Positions 42,176 through 51,646 of a DNA stretch of 64,000 nt are shown here, piece by piece (within the stretch, counting starts at the first letter, position 1; the number at the start of each line of letters is the position of its first letter). Both the position numbers and the translations under genes were made by a program. The DNA comes from Amycolatopsis sp. (GTDB lineage Bacteria > Actinomycetota > Actinomycetes > Mycobacteriales > Pseudonocardiaceae): positions 1 to 64,000 of the forward strand of contig NZ_JAODNM010000107.1 of NCBI RefSeq assembly GCF_025464955.1. Direction: 5' to 3'. The notes below the pieces were generated by a model. It saw only the letters and a program-made list of their open reading frames with translations, had not been told where the DNA came from and searched no databases.

Positions 42176-43093
42176 CTACGAGACGGGAGCGCGGTCCAGA
42201 TCGGGCTCGAGGTAGATCAGCCGGGCGGCGGGGACGACGACACGGACCCGGGCTTCGGCCTCGTTGATCGCCTCGGCGATCCCGCTGGTGTCGAGGCCGG
42301 GGGTGATCGCGACCTTCGCGGCGACGAGGAGCTCGTCCGGGCCGAGGTACTGGGTGCGGATGTGGATGACACGCCGGACGTCGCCCCCGGACAGCGCGCC
42401 CACGATCGTCGCGAGGTCCGCGTGGGTGGCGCCTTCGCCGATCAGCAGGCTCTTCATCTCCACGATCAGGATGATCGCGATGATCCCGAGCAGCACGCCG
42501 ATCATCGCGGTGCCGACGCCGTCCCAGACCGGGTCGCCGGTCAGCTCGGACATGCCGACACCGAACAGCGCGAAAACCAGCCCGACCAGCGCGCCCGCGT
42601 CCTCCAGCAGCACCACCGGCAGCTCGGGAGCCTTGGCCTGGCGGATGAACTGCCACCAGCTGGCGTCACCCTTGAGCCCCCTTGACTCACCGACGGCGGT
42701 GCGGAAGCTGTAGCCCTCCAACCCGAGCGCGACGACGAGGATGACCACCGCGACGATCGGCGAACTCAGCGGCTCCGGCTCGCTGATCTTGTGGATACCT
42801 TCGTACAGCGCGAAAACCGAGCCCAGCGTGAACAGCATCAGCGCGACGATGAACGAGTAGAAGTACCGGTCGCGGCCGAAGCCGAAGGGGTGTTCCTCGG
42901 TCGCTTCCCGCTTCGAAGTCTTCTGTCCGAGGAGCAGCAGTCCCTGGTTGGACGTGTCGGCCAGCGAGTGCACCGACTCGGCGAGCATCGACGACGACCC
43001 GGTCACCAGGAAGCCGGCGAACTTCGCCACGGCGATCCCGGCGTTCGCGCCGAGCGCCGCGATGATCGCCTTGCTGCCGCCACTTGCTGACAC
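42176..43093 (-). CDS. Cation diffusion facilitator transporter
   Basis: The 305-residue protein has the CDF fold with six membrane helices and an N-terminal pattern NAGIAVAKFAGFLVTGSSSMLAESVHSLADTSNQ. HSLAD carries metal-site residues and HPFGFGRDRYFYSFIVA follows. A C-terminal cytoplasmic domain (VRRVIHIRTQYLGPDELLVAAKVAITPG) fits the dimer domain of CDF zinc/iron/manganese exporters. Metal specificity cannot be read. GTG start with GGGGG upstream; located between sahH and manA. Confidence 0.9.
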   Translation of the reverse strand: MSASGGSKAIIAALGANAGIAVAKFAGFLVTGSSSMLAESVHSLADTSNQGLLLLGQKTSKREATEEHPFGFGRDRYFYSFIVALMLFTLGSVFALYEGIHKISEPEPLSSPIVAVVILVVALGLEGYSFRTAVGESRGLKGDASWWQFIRQAKAPELPVVLLEDAGALVGLVFALFGVGMSELTGDPVWDGVGTAMIGVLLGIIAIILIVEMKSLLIGEGATHADLATIVGALSGGDVRRVIHIRTQYLGPDELLVAAKVAITPGLDTSGIAEAINEAEARVRVVVPAARLIYLEPDLDRAPVS

Positions 43094-43155
43094 GTTCTAC
43101 CCCCTGGAGGCCCGCACCGGAAATGTCTGGTTGGAGCCTAACCGGGGGACGCCCG

Positions 43156-44391
43156 TCAGTCCGTGCAGGTGCCCGCCGTGGCTCGGAAGACCTGGACCGG
43201 ACCGGGGCCGACCGGGGTAAGGCGGACGGCCGGGTCGGCAGCGGGCAACCAGACGGACTGGCCGCGGCCGAGTTCGACCTGCTCGCCGTCTTCGGCGCTC
43301 ACGAGCACACCGCCGGCCGTACAGAGCAGGATCTGTGGGCCGGAGCAGTGCACCGTGACCTCGCCGTCGTCTCCGGCAGGCCACTCGAGGCGCGACAGCT
43401 CGAACTCCGGCGCGTCGGTGTGATACACCGACATCCGCTGCTCGACCTCGCCGGTCTGCACCGGCATCTCGCCGCTGCCGAAGTCGACCACCCGGAGCAG
43501 CTCGGGCACGTCCACGTGCTTCGGGGTGAGCCCGCAGCGCAGGATGTTGTCCGAGTTGGCCAGGATCTCCACGGCCGCGCCGTGCAGGTAGAGGTGCAGG
43601 TTGCCGGCGGCAAGGTAAATCGCCTCGCCCGCGGCCAGCGTCAGCCGGTTGAGCAGCAGCGCGGCCAGCACGCCGGCGTCACGCGGGTGCGCCTCACCGA
43701 GCTCCAGGATCGTGCGGCACTCGACGTCGAACTCACCGTGCTCCTTGACGTGCAGGACGCACGCGTCGAGCACCTCCGGCAGCAGCTCGTCGAGCGTGGT
43801 CTGCGGCAGCGTGATCCACGTCGTGAAGAGCGCACGCAGGCCGTCGGCGTCGGGCTGGGCTTCCAGCAGCGCGGTGTACTTGGCCAGGCCCGGGGTCTCG
43901 ATGGCGCGCAACAGCGTCATCGAGCGCTCGGGATCGCGGAACCCGGCGAGCGCGTGGAACTCGGTCAACGCGCACACGAGCTCGGGTTTCGCCGTCGGAT
44001 CCGGGTAGTTGCGGTTGGGTGCCTCGCGGGGGATGCCCGCCTTTTCCTCCTTGGCGTGCCCTTGTTTGGCCTGTTCGGCCGAGGGGTGCGCCTGCATGGA
44101 CAGCGGTTCTTCGGCGGCGAGCACCTTCAGCAGGAACGGCAGACGGCCGCCCCAGCGTTCGGCGCACTGCTCGCCGAGCTGACCGACCGGGTCGGACTCC
44201 ACCAGGTCGAGCAGGCTTCGCTCGACCCCGTCCGGGCCGGTGATCTTCGACGGATCCCCGGGGTGGGCACCCATCCAGAGTTCCGCTTCCGGATGTGGTG
44301 CCGGCACCGGTCGCCCCAGCAGCTCGGGGATCGTGGTTCGCGATCCCCACGCGTAGGGCCGCACCGCGTTACGCAGCAGCTCCACAGTCAC
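43156..44391 (-). CDS. manA: Mannose-6-phosphate isomerase, class I
   Basis: The 411-residue zinc enzyme interconverts fructose-6-phosphate and mannose-6-phosphate, the entry to GDP-mannose for PIMs, lipomannans and glycoproteins. Type I motifs seen are YAWGSRTTIPELLG, AELWMGAHPGDPS, LKVLAAEEPLSMQAHPS (zinc ligand region), PNRNYPDPTAKPELVCAL and LAAGNLHLYLHGAAVEI with LRCGLTPKHVDVPELLRV. GTG start with AGGAG upstream. It belongs to the conserved manA / Rv3256c-like / manB cluster. Confidence 0.95.
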   Translation of the reverse strand: MTVELLRNAVRPYAWGSRTTIPELLGRPVPAPHPEAELWMGAHPGDPSKITGPDGVERSLLDLVESDPVGQLGEQCAERWGGRLPFLLKVLAAEEPLSMQAHPSAEQAKQGHAKEEKAGIPREAPNRNYPDPTAKPELVCALTEFHALAGFRDPERSMTLLRAIETPGLAKYTALLEAQPDADGLRALFTTWITLPQTTLDELLPEVLDACVLHVKEHGEFDVECRTILELGEAHPRDAGVLAALLLNRLTLAAGEAIYLAAGNLHLYLHGAAVEILANSDNILRCGLTPKHVDVPELLRVVDFGSGEMPVQTGEVEQRMSVYHTDAPEFELSRLEWPAGDDGEVTVHCSGPQILLCTAGGVLVSAEDGEQVELGRGQSVWLPAADPAVRLTPVGPGPVQVFRATAGTCTD

Positions 44392-44439
44392 CTCAACTCC
44401 TCGCCGGGCACGGCTTTCCCCGCCCTCTTCGCACCGACC

Positions 44440-45525
44440 TCACGCCGGGACGGACGTGTAATGGCCGGCTCCCCCGATGCTTCCAACGGCCAACCCGAGG
44501 TAGACGGCGGCCAGCTCGAACCGCAACGCCAGCACCCCGGCCCGGATCGGTTCGGCCGCGTCGATCTCTTCCGCGGCGGTGATCAGGTCCACTCCGGGCA
44601 GCATCTCTTCCGCCTGGTACCTGGCAGCTTCGGCAGCCTGACCGGTGCGGACAGCGAGCAGCACCACCCTCGGCTGGATACCCCGGGGGCCGTCGTCCGG
44701 ATCGGCAAAAATATCCCGGTCACTGTTGCCGACCAACGCGGCCTGACGCAAGGCAGGTCTGGCCAGAGCTTGCCGATAGTCCTCAACGTCACACACGGTC
44801 GCCGCGTGCGCCGCGAACGCGTGGGCCGCGTGCTCACCCACCGCGACCGCGACCGGATCGAGCCCCCACAGCAGCGGGATCCGATCGGCCAGTCGCAGGG
44901 CGAGCGATTTCGCCGGGTTGGCGAAAGAGTCCCTGGCCAGGTAGTTCTTCTCCGCCTCGACGTCAAGCTGGTCGGCGAGCGACTCCAGATCGGAAACCAG
45001 CAGCCCGAGCGCGTTCGCGGTGAGCAGCCCGGCGGCCAGGCCGCGCGGGAACGCCATCTCCGGCGGCACCGGGATCCGGGGCGGGAGCAGCACGCCCTTG
45101 CCCGCGACAGCGGCGGGCACCGGGCCGTCCGGCGGCGCCGACAGGACGACTGTCGCGCCGAAGCGGGCGGCCCGTTCGAGCGAGGCCGCCAGCTCCCGGT
45201 CGCCGGGGTCGTCGGTGTGGGCGAAGACGACGTCGAGCGCGCCGATCCAGCTGGGCACTACCTCCGCGACCACCACCGGGACCGGGCATGACGGCGTGAG
45301 CAGGGCGGCGAGCAGCCGGGTCACCGTGCGGCTGACGCCGGGCCGGTCGATCAGGACGAGCGCGCGGGGACGGCCCACGTCGAGCCGGTCACTGAGCTCC
45401 ACCTCGGCGGCGGTCTCCAGCGTCGCCCGCACCTGCGCGCCGGCCATCGCGGCGGCACGCAGCAACCCCGCGCTGTCGGCTTCGGCCAGCCGCGCGGGGT
45501 CGTCGAGGAGCGAGTCGTCAAGCAC
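44440..45525 (-). CDS. SIS-domain-like phosphosugar-binding protein (Rv3256c/TobH family)
   Basis: About 361 residues. The N-terminal SIS-like half has PRALVLIDRPGVSRTVTRLLAALL and VPVVVAEVVPSWIGALDVVFAHTDDPGD. The C-terminal half has KNYLARDSFANPAKSLALRLADRIPLLWG and the closing AAVYLGLAVGSIGGAGHYTSVPA. It resembles the bacterial phosphoglucose/phosphomannose isomerase C-terminal family called TobH in tobramycin clusters. A helper role in mannose phosphate metabolism is likely from context (between manA and manB). The GTG start overlaps the Trm112-like stop by eight bases. Confidence 0.8.
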   Translation of the reverse strand: MLDDSLLDDPARLAEADSAGLLRAAAMAGAQVRATLETAAEVELSDRLDVGRPRALVLIDRPGVSRTVTRLLAALLTPSCPVPVVVAEVVPSWIGALDVVFAHTDDPGDRELAASLERAARFGATVVLSAPPDGPVPAAVAGKGVLLPPRIPVPPEMAFPRGLAAGLLTANALGLLVSDLESLADQLDVEAEKNYLARDSFANPAKSLALRLADRIPLLWGLDPVAVAVGEHAAHAFAAHAATVCDVEDYRQALARPALRQAALVGNSDRDIFADPDDGPRGIQPRVVLLAVRTGQAAEAARYQAEEMLPGVDLITAAEEIDAAEPIRAGVLALRFELAAVYLGLAVGSIGGAGHYTSVPA

Positions 45526-45739
45526 CGTCGGCACTGGAGTCGCCCGAGTCCACGAGGCCGGTGGCCTCGTCCAGCAGCAGTACCGGGATCCCGTCGCGGA
45601 CCGGGTAGACCCGGCCGCACTCGGTGCACGTCAAGGCGTCGGCATCCGGATCGGTCGGCGAACCCGCCCGCAGCGGCGCGTGATCAGCCGACGGGCAGGC
45701 CAGGATTTCCAGCAGTTGAGCGTCAAGCGTGACGGCCAT
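45518..45739 (-). CDS. Trm112-family small zinc-finger-like protein
   Basis: The 73-residue protein begins with LDAQLLEILACPSADHAPLRAG and contains LTCTECGRVYPVRDGIPVLLLDEA. The first CP and the CxxC suggest a zinc-ribbon-like Trm112 fold. Trm112 proteins are partners that activate methyltransferases or stabilise other enzymes. It is coupled to the downstream TobH-like gene by overlap, suggesting they work together in the mannose cluster. Confidence 0.85.
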   Translation of the reverse strand: MAVTLDAQLLEILACPSADHAPLRAGSPTDPDADALTCTECGRVYPVRDGIPVLLLDEATGLVDSGDSSADGA

Positions 45740-45750
45740 GGTTACTCCCT

Positions 45751-45779
45751 ACCACGTTCAGAAGCGGCATGAACGTGGT
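45751..45779 (-). terminator. Hairpin between manB and the Trm112-like gene
   Basis: ACCACGTTCA (45751-45760) pairs with TGAACGTGGT (45770-45779). It lies between the manB stop and the Trm112 start on the minus strand, 11 bases before the latter, so it could attenuate read-through from manB or affect initiation. Confidence 0.5.
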
Positions 45780-45822
45780 TGCGCTACCGGAGAACGATTT
45801 CGCCGCGCCCTCCATAACACGC

Positions 45823-47178
45823 TCATCCACGAACTATTGCCAGGACTTCGTCGGTCAGCGCCTGAACTGCGGCCGAATCGGCTGCCTCGACGTTAAGCCG
45901 GAGCAGCGGCTCCGTGTTCGAGGCGCGGATGTTGAACCAGCCGCCGTCGGGCAGGTTGATGGTGAGCCCGTCGAGCTCGTCGAGAGTGACGCCCGGACGA
46001 GCGCCGAAAGCGTCCTTGACCGCGGCCACCCGCGCTCCCTGGTCGTCGACCGTCGAGTTGATCTCACCGGACGCGGCGTAGCGCGAGTACTCGGCCGTCA
46101 GCGCGGACAACGTGCCGTCCTGCTCGCCGAGCGCGGCCAGCACGTGCATCGCGGCCAGCATGCCGGTGTCGGCCCGCCAGAAGTCGCGGAAGTAGTAGTG
46201 CGCGGAGTGCTCGCCGCCGAAGATCGCGCCGGTCCTGGCCATCTCGGCCTTGATGAACGAGTGCCCGACCCTGGTCCGCACCGGCTTGCCACCGTGCTCG
46301 GCGACGATCTCCGGCACGCCCTTGGACGTGATCAGGTTGTGGATGATCGTGCTGCCCGGGTCCTTGGCCAGCTCGCGGACCGCCACCAGTGCGGTGACCG
46401 TGCTCGGCGAAACCGGCTCGCCGCGCTCGTCGACGATGAAGCACCGGTCGGCGTCGCCGTCGAAGGCGACACCGGCGTCGGCACCGACCTCGCGCACCTT
46501 CGCCTGCAGGTCGACGATGTTCTTCGGGTCGAGCGGGTTGGCCTCGTGGTTCGGGAAGCTGCCGTCGAGCTCGAAGTACATCGGCACGATCTCGAACGGG
46601 AGTCCGGCGAAGACCGTGGGCACGGTGTGGCCGCCCATGCCGTTCCCGGCGTCGACGACGATCTTCAGCGGCCGGCTCGTCGACAGGTCCACCAGGTTGC
46701 GCAGGTAGGCCGAGTAGTCGGCGAGGACGTCCTGCTCGGTCACGGTGCCGGGCTGCCCGTCGAAGGCCGGAACGCCCTGCTCGACGGTCTTGCGAACCTC
46801 GGCGAGGCCGGTGTCCTGCCCGACCGGTGACGCGCCCGCGCGGCACAGCTTGATGCCGTTGTACTTCGCGGGGTTGTGGCTCGCGGTGAACATGGCGCCG
46901 GGCATACCGAGCGAGCCGGAGGCGAAGTACAGCTCGTCCGTGCTCGCCAACCCGATCAGGACGACGTCGAGTCCTTGCGAGGTGACGCCGTCGGCGAAGG
47001 CGGAAGCGAGCCCGGGCGACGAGTCGCGCATGTCGTGGCCGATCACGACGGACGGCGAGTCCGGCTTGATCAGCAGGGCGAACGCGGCGCCGAACTCCCG
47101 GACCAACGCCTCGTCCAGCTGCTCGCCGACAACGCCTCGGATGTCATAGGCCTTCACGATGCTCGAAAGGTCAGACAC
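45823..47178 (-). CDS. manB: Phosphomannomutase/phosphoglucomutase ManB
   Basis: The 451-residue mutase has all alpha-D-phosphohexomutase motifs: KAYDIRGVVG at the start, the phosphoserine loop MFTASHNPAKYNGIK, the Mg-binding FDGDADRCF, the sugar-binding GGEHSAHYYF and the phosphate-binding RASNTEPLLRLNVE near the C-terminus. It makes mannose-1-phosphate from mannose-6-phosphate, next to ManA in GDP-mannose synthesis. GTG start with GGAGAGGC immediately upstream. Confidence 0.96.
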   Translation of the reverse strand: MSDLSSIVKAYDIRGVVGEQLDEALVREFGAAFALLIKPDSPSVVIGHDMRDSSPGLASAFADGVTSQGLDVVLIGLASTDELYFASGSLGMPGAMFTASHNPAKYNGIKLCRAGASPVGQDTGLAEVRKTVEQGVPAFDGQPGTVTEQDVLADYSAYLRNLVDLSTSRPLKIVVDAGNGMGGHTVPTVFAGLPFEIVPMYFELDGSFPNHEANPLDPKNIVDLQAKVREVGADAGVAFDGDADRCFIVDERGEPVSPSTVTALVAVRELAKDPGSTIIHNLITSKGVPEIVAEHGGKPVRTRVGHSFIKAEMARTGAIFGGEHSAHYYFRDFWRADTGMLAAMHVLAALGEQDGTLSALTAEYSRYAASGEINSTVDDQGARVAAVKDAFGARPGVTLDELDGLTINLPDGGWFNIRASNTEPLLRLNVEAADSAAVQALTDEVLAIVRG

Positions 47179-47250
47179 GCCTCTCCCCGGAGTACTCGAA
47201 AACTCTCGCGCCCGATGCGCGTCGAGCCAGCCTACCGGCGTGGCCGATGC

Positions 47251-47604
47251 TCAGGAGCGACCGGGCAGGACCCGCAGGTGCCCGCGGCGCCCGGAGGGGC
47301 CTTCGGGCTCGGTGGGCGGCGCCTGCCGGTCCGGGCGGCCCGCCTCGCGCACGGCCTCGGCCAGCGCGGTGAGCTCGTCGGCCGAGGGATCCGGATGGGC
47401 GAACTCGCCCTCGTGCCGGACGACCTCCCAGCCCTTCGGGACGGTCAGTCTCAGCGCGTGAGCCTCGCACAGGTCGTAAGAGTGCGGCTCAGACGCGGTG
47501 GCCAGCGGACCTACGACAGCAGTGGAGTCACTGTAGGCGTAGGTGAGCGTGGCGACGGCAGGCTCGAGACAGCCTGTCCGCGAACACTTTCGTACGCTCC
47601 GCAC
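47251..47604 (-). CDS. DUF3499 family protein (Rv3258c-like)
   Basis: The 117-residue protein starts VRKCSRTGCLEPAVATLTYAYSDSTAVVGPLA and continues HSYDLCEAHALRLTVPKGWEVVRHEGEF. The CxxxxC ... CxxH arrangement suggests a small zinc-binding fold. The C-terminal 45 residues are low-complexity and Pro/Gly-rich. It is conserved between manB and the Rv3259-like gene across actinobacteria; function unknown. GTG 47604 begins the conserved part. Confidence 0.85.
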   Translation of the reverse strand: MRSVRKCSRTGCLEPAVATLTYAYSDSTAVVGPLATASEPHSYDLCEAHALRLTVPKGWEVVRHEGEFAHPDPSADELTALAEAVREAGRPDRQAPPTEPEGPSGRRGHLRVLPGRS

Positions 47605-47684
47605 GATCGAGAACGATAGCGCGTTCCCGCACGGCCGTACCGGCGACACGCGCTGCGGATCTGCGAGCGCGTACCCTTCCCCTC

Positions 47685-48161
47685 GTGGCGACGGCTCGTG
47701 ATTCCCGACAGCGGCAGCGTCTGCGCCGGGACCGGCACGGTCGCGGCCTGCGCGGAGTGCTCTTTCCGGCGTCCCTGCCGGCCGCCGCGAGCCGCGCGGA
47801 GAAGTTCGACGCGCTCGTGCTGGACGCCCTCGAACCCATCGAAGCCCGCTGGCGGCACGAGCTGACCAAGCTCGACGTCGCCGTCGACGACGTCCCCGAG
47901 ATCGACCGCCGCGGCGAGGAACCGTCACCGGAAGCCGCCGAGGGCGTCCTCCACGACGGTTCGGTGCCGCTGTCGCGCCTGGTCCCGGCCGGAGTCGACA
48001 GCTCGGGCCTGCCCACCAGGGCCCGGATCGTCCTCTACCGCCGCCCGCTCGAGGCCCGCGCGAAAGACCCCTTGGAGCTCGCCGACCTCGTCCACGACGT
48101 CCTCGTCGAGCAGGTCGCCGGCTACCTCGGCCTCGAACCCGACGTCATCGAAGGCGAATAA
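47685..48161 (+). CDS. Metallopeptidase-family (minimal zincin) protein with degenerate motif
   Basis: The 158-residue protein belongs to the small zincin-like family represented by Rv3259: SRAEKFDALVLDALEPIEARW, VAVDDVPEI, ARIVLYRRPLEARAKD and LADLVHDVLVEQVAGYLGLEPDVIE. Zincins of this type normally carry HExxH, but here the segment reads HDVLVEQ, so one zinc ligand and the catalytic Glu position are altered. That makes peptidase activity doubtful. GTG start without a ribosome site, 80 bases from the divergent DUF3499 gene. Confidence 0.78.
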   Translation: MATARDSRQRQRLRRDRHGRGLRGVLFPASLPAAASRAEKFDALVLDALEPIEARWRHELTKLDVAVDDVPEIDRRGEEPSPEAAEGVLHDGSVPLSRLVPAGVDSSGLPTRARIVLYRRPLEARAKDPLELADLVHDVLVEQVAGYLGLEPDVIEGE

Positions 48162-48198
48162 TCTTCACGTTCCCGGTGGGTTGCGCACGACAGAAGCG

Positions 48199-51100
48199 CT
48201 AGCGCCGACCGCGGAGCTGTCGACGGCCGGGAACTGCGGTCAGGGCGGTGAAGAGGACGGCCGCGACCTGTCCGAGCAGCAACAGGTCCCGCAGCGTCGA
48301 CGGGTGGTCGACGACGACCTCGGACGGCTGCGGCGGCACCGACACCGCGACCTGGTGACCCCACGCGGGCACGATCGGCACCGGTTTGCCGTTCACGGTC
48401 GCCTGCCAGCCCGCTTCCTCTTCCGCGGACAGCACCAGCAGACGTCCCGTCGGCCCCGAGGACACCCGGACGCGCACGTCCGGCAGCGCGGCTTGGACTC
48501 CGACGACGCCGGCGGACGCGCCAGGCGCGCCTTGCCCGGTGACGGCCCGCTTCGCCAGTTCCGGTGAGATCAGCGCGACCTGGCCGCCCTGAGCGAGCAT
48601 CCGCAGCACCGGTCTGCCGTCCGAAGCCGGCGCGGCGACACCGGCGAGATCGGGCGCGAGCTTGAGGAACGCCTGCGGGTCCGTGCCCTGCGGCAGCACC
48701 ACGAACAGCACCCCGGACGACGTCGCCGCCGCGAACGCCGCCTTGACCTGGTCCGCGGTGCCCTGCGCGAGGTCCCGTTGCCACCCGGCCAGCCGCTCCG
48801 GCGTGCCCGGGGTCGGGGCGAGCTCGTCGTCGCCGAACAGTGCTTGACGTCCTCCGGTCTGACGAAGGGGCTCGGTCGCCGTGCCCAGCACCAGCACCGA
48901 CCTGCCGGACGTCGACAGCTCATTCGTCAGCGACGACGCCAGCCGCAGTTCGCCATCGGTGTGCAGCGGCCCTTGCCGGTCGTAACCCAGCACGCCGGCC
49001 GCGAGGGCGAGCATTGCTACGACACCGACAAGGGCGGCAACCTTGGGCAGCCACGTGCCGGCGGTGACCGGAGCCAGGTCTCGATGGCACGCCGCGAGCA
49101 CCATCCACAACAGCCCCGCACCGATAAGCAGCAGCGGCACGCCCGCGTAGCCGTGCGACGGCGTGCCGCCCTGCAACGGGACGACGGCGATGTTCCGCAG
49201 CAGCGCCCAGCCGCCAGCGCCGAGCACGACCAGGCTGATCCCACCGCCCGCGCGCATCGACGGCCGGATGACGAACGTGACGAGCGCGGCGATCACGATG
49301 ACCGCCCCGACCGGCACGCTGCCCGAGCCGGGATCGAGGGAGAACAGCGTCGCCGCCTGCGTGACCGGTCCGCCGCCGCCGAGACCTTGCAGCAGCAGCT
49401 CGGGATGCTTGAGCAACACGGTCGGCCACGGCAGCAGCAAGGCGAGCGGCAGCACGACGACGATGCCGACGGCCGCGATCCGCCTCGCCAGCCCCGTCGG
49501 CGCCGGCAGCACCACGAACCCACCGATCAGGCCCAGCAGCGCCAAGCCGTGGGCGAGCGGCGAGAACGCGCCGAGCAGGGCGACACCCAACGCGCACAGC
49601 ACCGAAACGTGCAGCCATCGTGCGTCGGCGCGGACGAGCAGTCCCGCGATGCCGGCGATCACCAGCGGCAGCAGGATGTGCACCACTACGACGTCGAGAC
49701 GCCCTTGCGCGACCGACGTCGTCGCGGCGGGCAGCAACCCGTAAGCCGCCGCGATGCCGGCGCGAACCCAGCGCCGGACCCGCAGCCGACGACTCGCCGC
49801 GTACGCCGCCAGCGCGGCAAGCGGGATGTCCAACAGGAACAGCAGCGCGACGAGCGCGGCCGGACCGCCGATCGGAGCGAACACCGCGCCGAGCGCCCCG
49901 AGCACCGGCAGCGTCGCCGGTGCGGCGCTCGCCGTCCCGCCGGACACCGCGTGCCATGGGGCGAGGTAGGTGGACCACAGTTCGCCGAGACTGCCGACCG
50001 GCAGCAGTTTCCCGCCGCTGAGATCGAGCCCCAGCCGTCCGGAGTTCAGGACCAGCGCGAACGCCGTGAGGACCACGAGCAGCACCACGGGCGGCGCGAA
50101 CACCGTGGCCGACAACACCCGGCTCCGGTTGACCTCGACGAAGACCAGCTCGGGTTCGGGCTGGGGTCGCGGTTCAGGTTTTGCTTCGGTGTCACGCCGG
50201 AACGGCGACGGCCGGGGTTTGGTTTCCGTGGTGGCGGGAGCGGTTTCCTGCTGTTCCGGCAGCGCGACCGCGACCACGCCGCTGGGCCGGCGCAACCCGG
50301 ACCCGCGAGAGCCCGCGCCCCGCAACGCACCGGCGGGCAACGCGTCCGGCCCGACGGGACGGGCCGCCGGCGTGTGTGCGTTCATCGCCTCCGGCGGAAT
50401 CCACGCGGACTCCGCGGCCGTACTCTCCGGCAGCCTGCCGAGCGCGGCCTCACTCGCCACCCGCCGACGCACGAGGTCGACAACGCCGGCCCTGGCCGCG
50501 TTGCGCAACCTGGCGAGCCTGCTGGTGAACAACCCGCGGACCGAACCGGGCCGTCCGCCGGACCGTCGCTCGGCACGGGCGGCTCGCAGCCCGGCGCGGC
50601 CGCTCAGCAGATACCGGATGGCCGCGAACTCGGCGCCTGCCTCGGCTGTTCGCCGAAGCACCAGGAATGCCAGCACCCGCACCAAAGCCATGACGGGCAA
50701 CCGGACCAGACCGAACCAGTACGACAGCGCCGAGCAGTTGACCAGAAAAACGCGAAGCCCGTTGGCACGGTTGGCGGCCCGCACCGAAGAAGTCAGCGCG
50801 TCGGCGGCGCGTTGCCCGGTGCTGAGCGCGCGAGCGTGGCGAAGCCGTGCCAGTGGCACCGACAGCACGACACCGCCCGCGGCGTTGACCCGCCAGCCGA
50901 AGTCGATGTCCTCGCGGAGCAAGGAAAAAGCCGGGTCGAACCCGCCGAGCGAATCCCAGGTCTCCCGCCGCACCAGGGAACCCGCGCTGGGCACGGCAAG
51001 CACTTCGGTGGTGCGCTCGCCGTCACCGGCGATCTGCTGGCGGTGACCGGAAGCATCGGTGGACAGCCCGGCCTCGACGATCAGCCGGGGATCGCTCCAG

Positions 51101-51567
51101 TCGAGCGCCAACGGGCCGAGGACGTTCGCCGACGGCGCGGTATCCGCCGCGTCGAGCAGAACTTCGAGACAGTCGGGTTCCGGCGCGCAGTCGTCGTGTA
51201 GCAACCAGATCCACGCACCGGGGTCGCCCCATCGCTCAACGGCGTAAGCGGTCGCTTGCTTAACTGCGACAGAAAATCCGATATCACTCGGAAGAGTGAG
51301 GACTCCGTCGAGCACGGGAGCGGTGTCGGGGCCGGCGAGGATCCCGTCCGGGTCCATCGCTTCGGCGAGCAGCCGCGGGGTCAGGTCCGCGGAACCGGTA
51401 TCGACGGCGAGGACGTGGCGTGGCCGCACAGAACTACGCCGCAGCGCGGAAAGTGCCAACGGCAGCCAGGTTTCGCCGTTGTGGCAGACCACAATGGCCA
51501 GTACGGGAGCGGTGCGCGGCGGGGACGGCACAGGGGTGCGGGGCAACAACCACTCCAGAACTTGCAC
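48199..51567 (-). CDS. GT2 glycosyltransferase fused to a large multi-spanning membrane domain
   Basis: The 1122-residue protein begins with a GT-A glycosyltransferase family 2 domain (VLAIVVCHNGETWLPLALSAL, VLAVDTGSADLT, WIWLLHDDCAPEPDCLEVLL, the acidic LREDIDFGWRVNAAGG). A linker of about 130 residues rich in Pro/Glu follows, then about a dozen hydrophobic helices (about 490-880) and a C-terminal extracytoplasmic domain ending in a last helix. It probably transfers a sugar, perhaps from a polyprenyl carrier, in wall or glycolipid synthesis. This large architecture next to whiB2 is typical of the group. The substrate is not known. Confidence 0.85.
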   Translation of the reverse strand: MQVLEWLLPRTPVPSPPRTAPVLAIVVCHNGETWLPLALSALRRSSVRPRHVLAVDTGSADLTPRLLAEAMDPDGILAGPDTAPVLDGVLTLPSDIGFSVAVKQATAYAVERWGDPGAWIWLLHDDCAPEPDCLEVLLDAADTAPSANVLGPLALDWSDPRLIVEAGLSTDASGHRQQIAGDGERTTEVLAVPSAGSLVRRETWDSLGGFDPAFSLLREDIDFGWRVNAAGGVVLSVPLARLRHARALSTGQRAADALTSSVRAANRANGLRVFLVNCSALSYWFGLVRLPVMALVRVLAFLVLRRTAEAGAEFAAIRYLLSGRAGLRAARAERRSGGRPGSVRGLFTSRLARLRNAARAGVVDLVRRRVASEAALGRLPESTAAESAWIPPEAMNAHTPAARPVGPDALPAGALRGAGSRGSGLRRPSGVVAVALPEQQETAPATTETKPRPSPFRRDTEAKPEPRPQPEPELVFVEVNRSRVLSATVFAPPVVLLVVLTAFALVLNSGRLGLDLSGGKLLPVGSLGELWSTYLAPWHAVSGGTASAAPATLPVLGALGAVFAPIGGPAALVALLFLLDIPLAALAAYAASRRLRVRRWVRAGIAAAYGLLPAATTSVAQGRLDVVVVHILLPLVIAGIAGLLVRADARWLHVSVLCALGVALLGAFSPLAHGLALLGLIGGFVVLPAPTGLARRIAAVGIVVVLPLALLLPWPTVLLKHPELLLQGLGGGGPVTQAATLFSLDPGSGSVPVGAVIVIAALVTFVIRPSMRAGGGISLVVLGAGGWALLRNIAVVPLQGGTPSHGYAGVPLLLIGAGLLWMVLAACHRDLAPVTAGTWLPKVAALVGVVAMLALAAGVLGYDRQGPLHTDGELRLASSLTNELSTSGRSVLVLGTATEPLRQTGGRQALFGDDELAPTPGTPERLAGWQRDLAQGTADQVKAAFAAATSSGVLFVVLPQGTDPQAFLKLAPDLAGVAAPASDGRPVLRMLAQGGQVALISPELAKRAVTGQGAPGASAGVVGVQAALPDVRVRVSSGPTGRLLVLSAEEEAGWQATVNGKPVPIVPAWGHQVAVSVPPQPSEVVVDHPSTLRDLLLLGQVAAVLFTALTAVPGRRQLRGRR

Positions 51568-51646
51568 GCGGGCGGGTTTGCGCCACCCTACGACGCGGGC
51601 TCATCAGTGAAGGGAGAGCCCACGCCGTGGGACTGCCGCGGATCCG

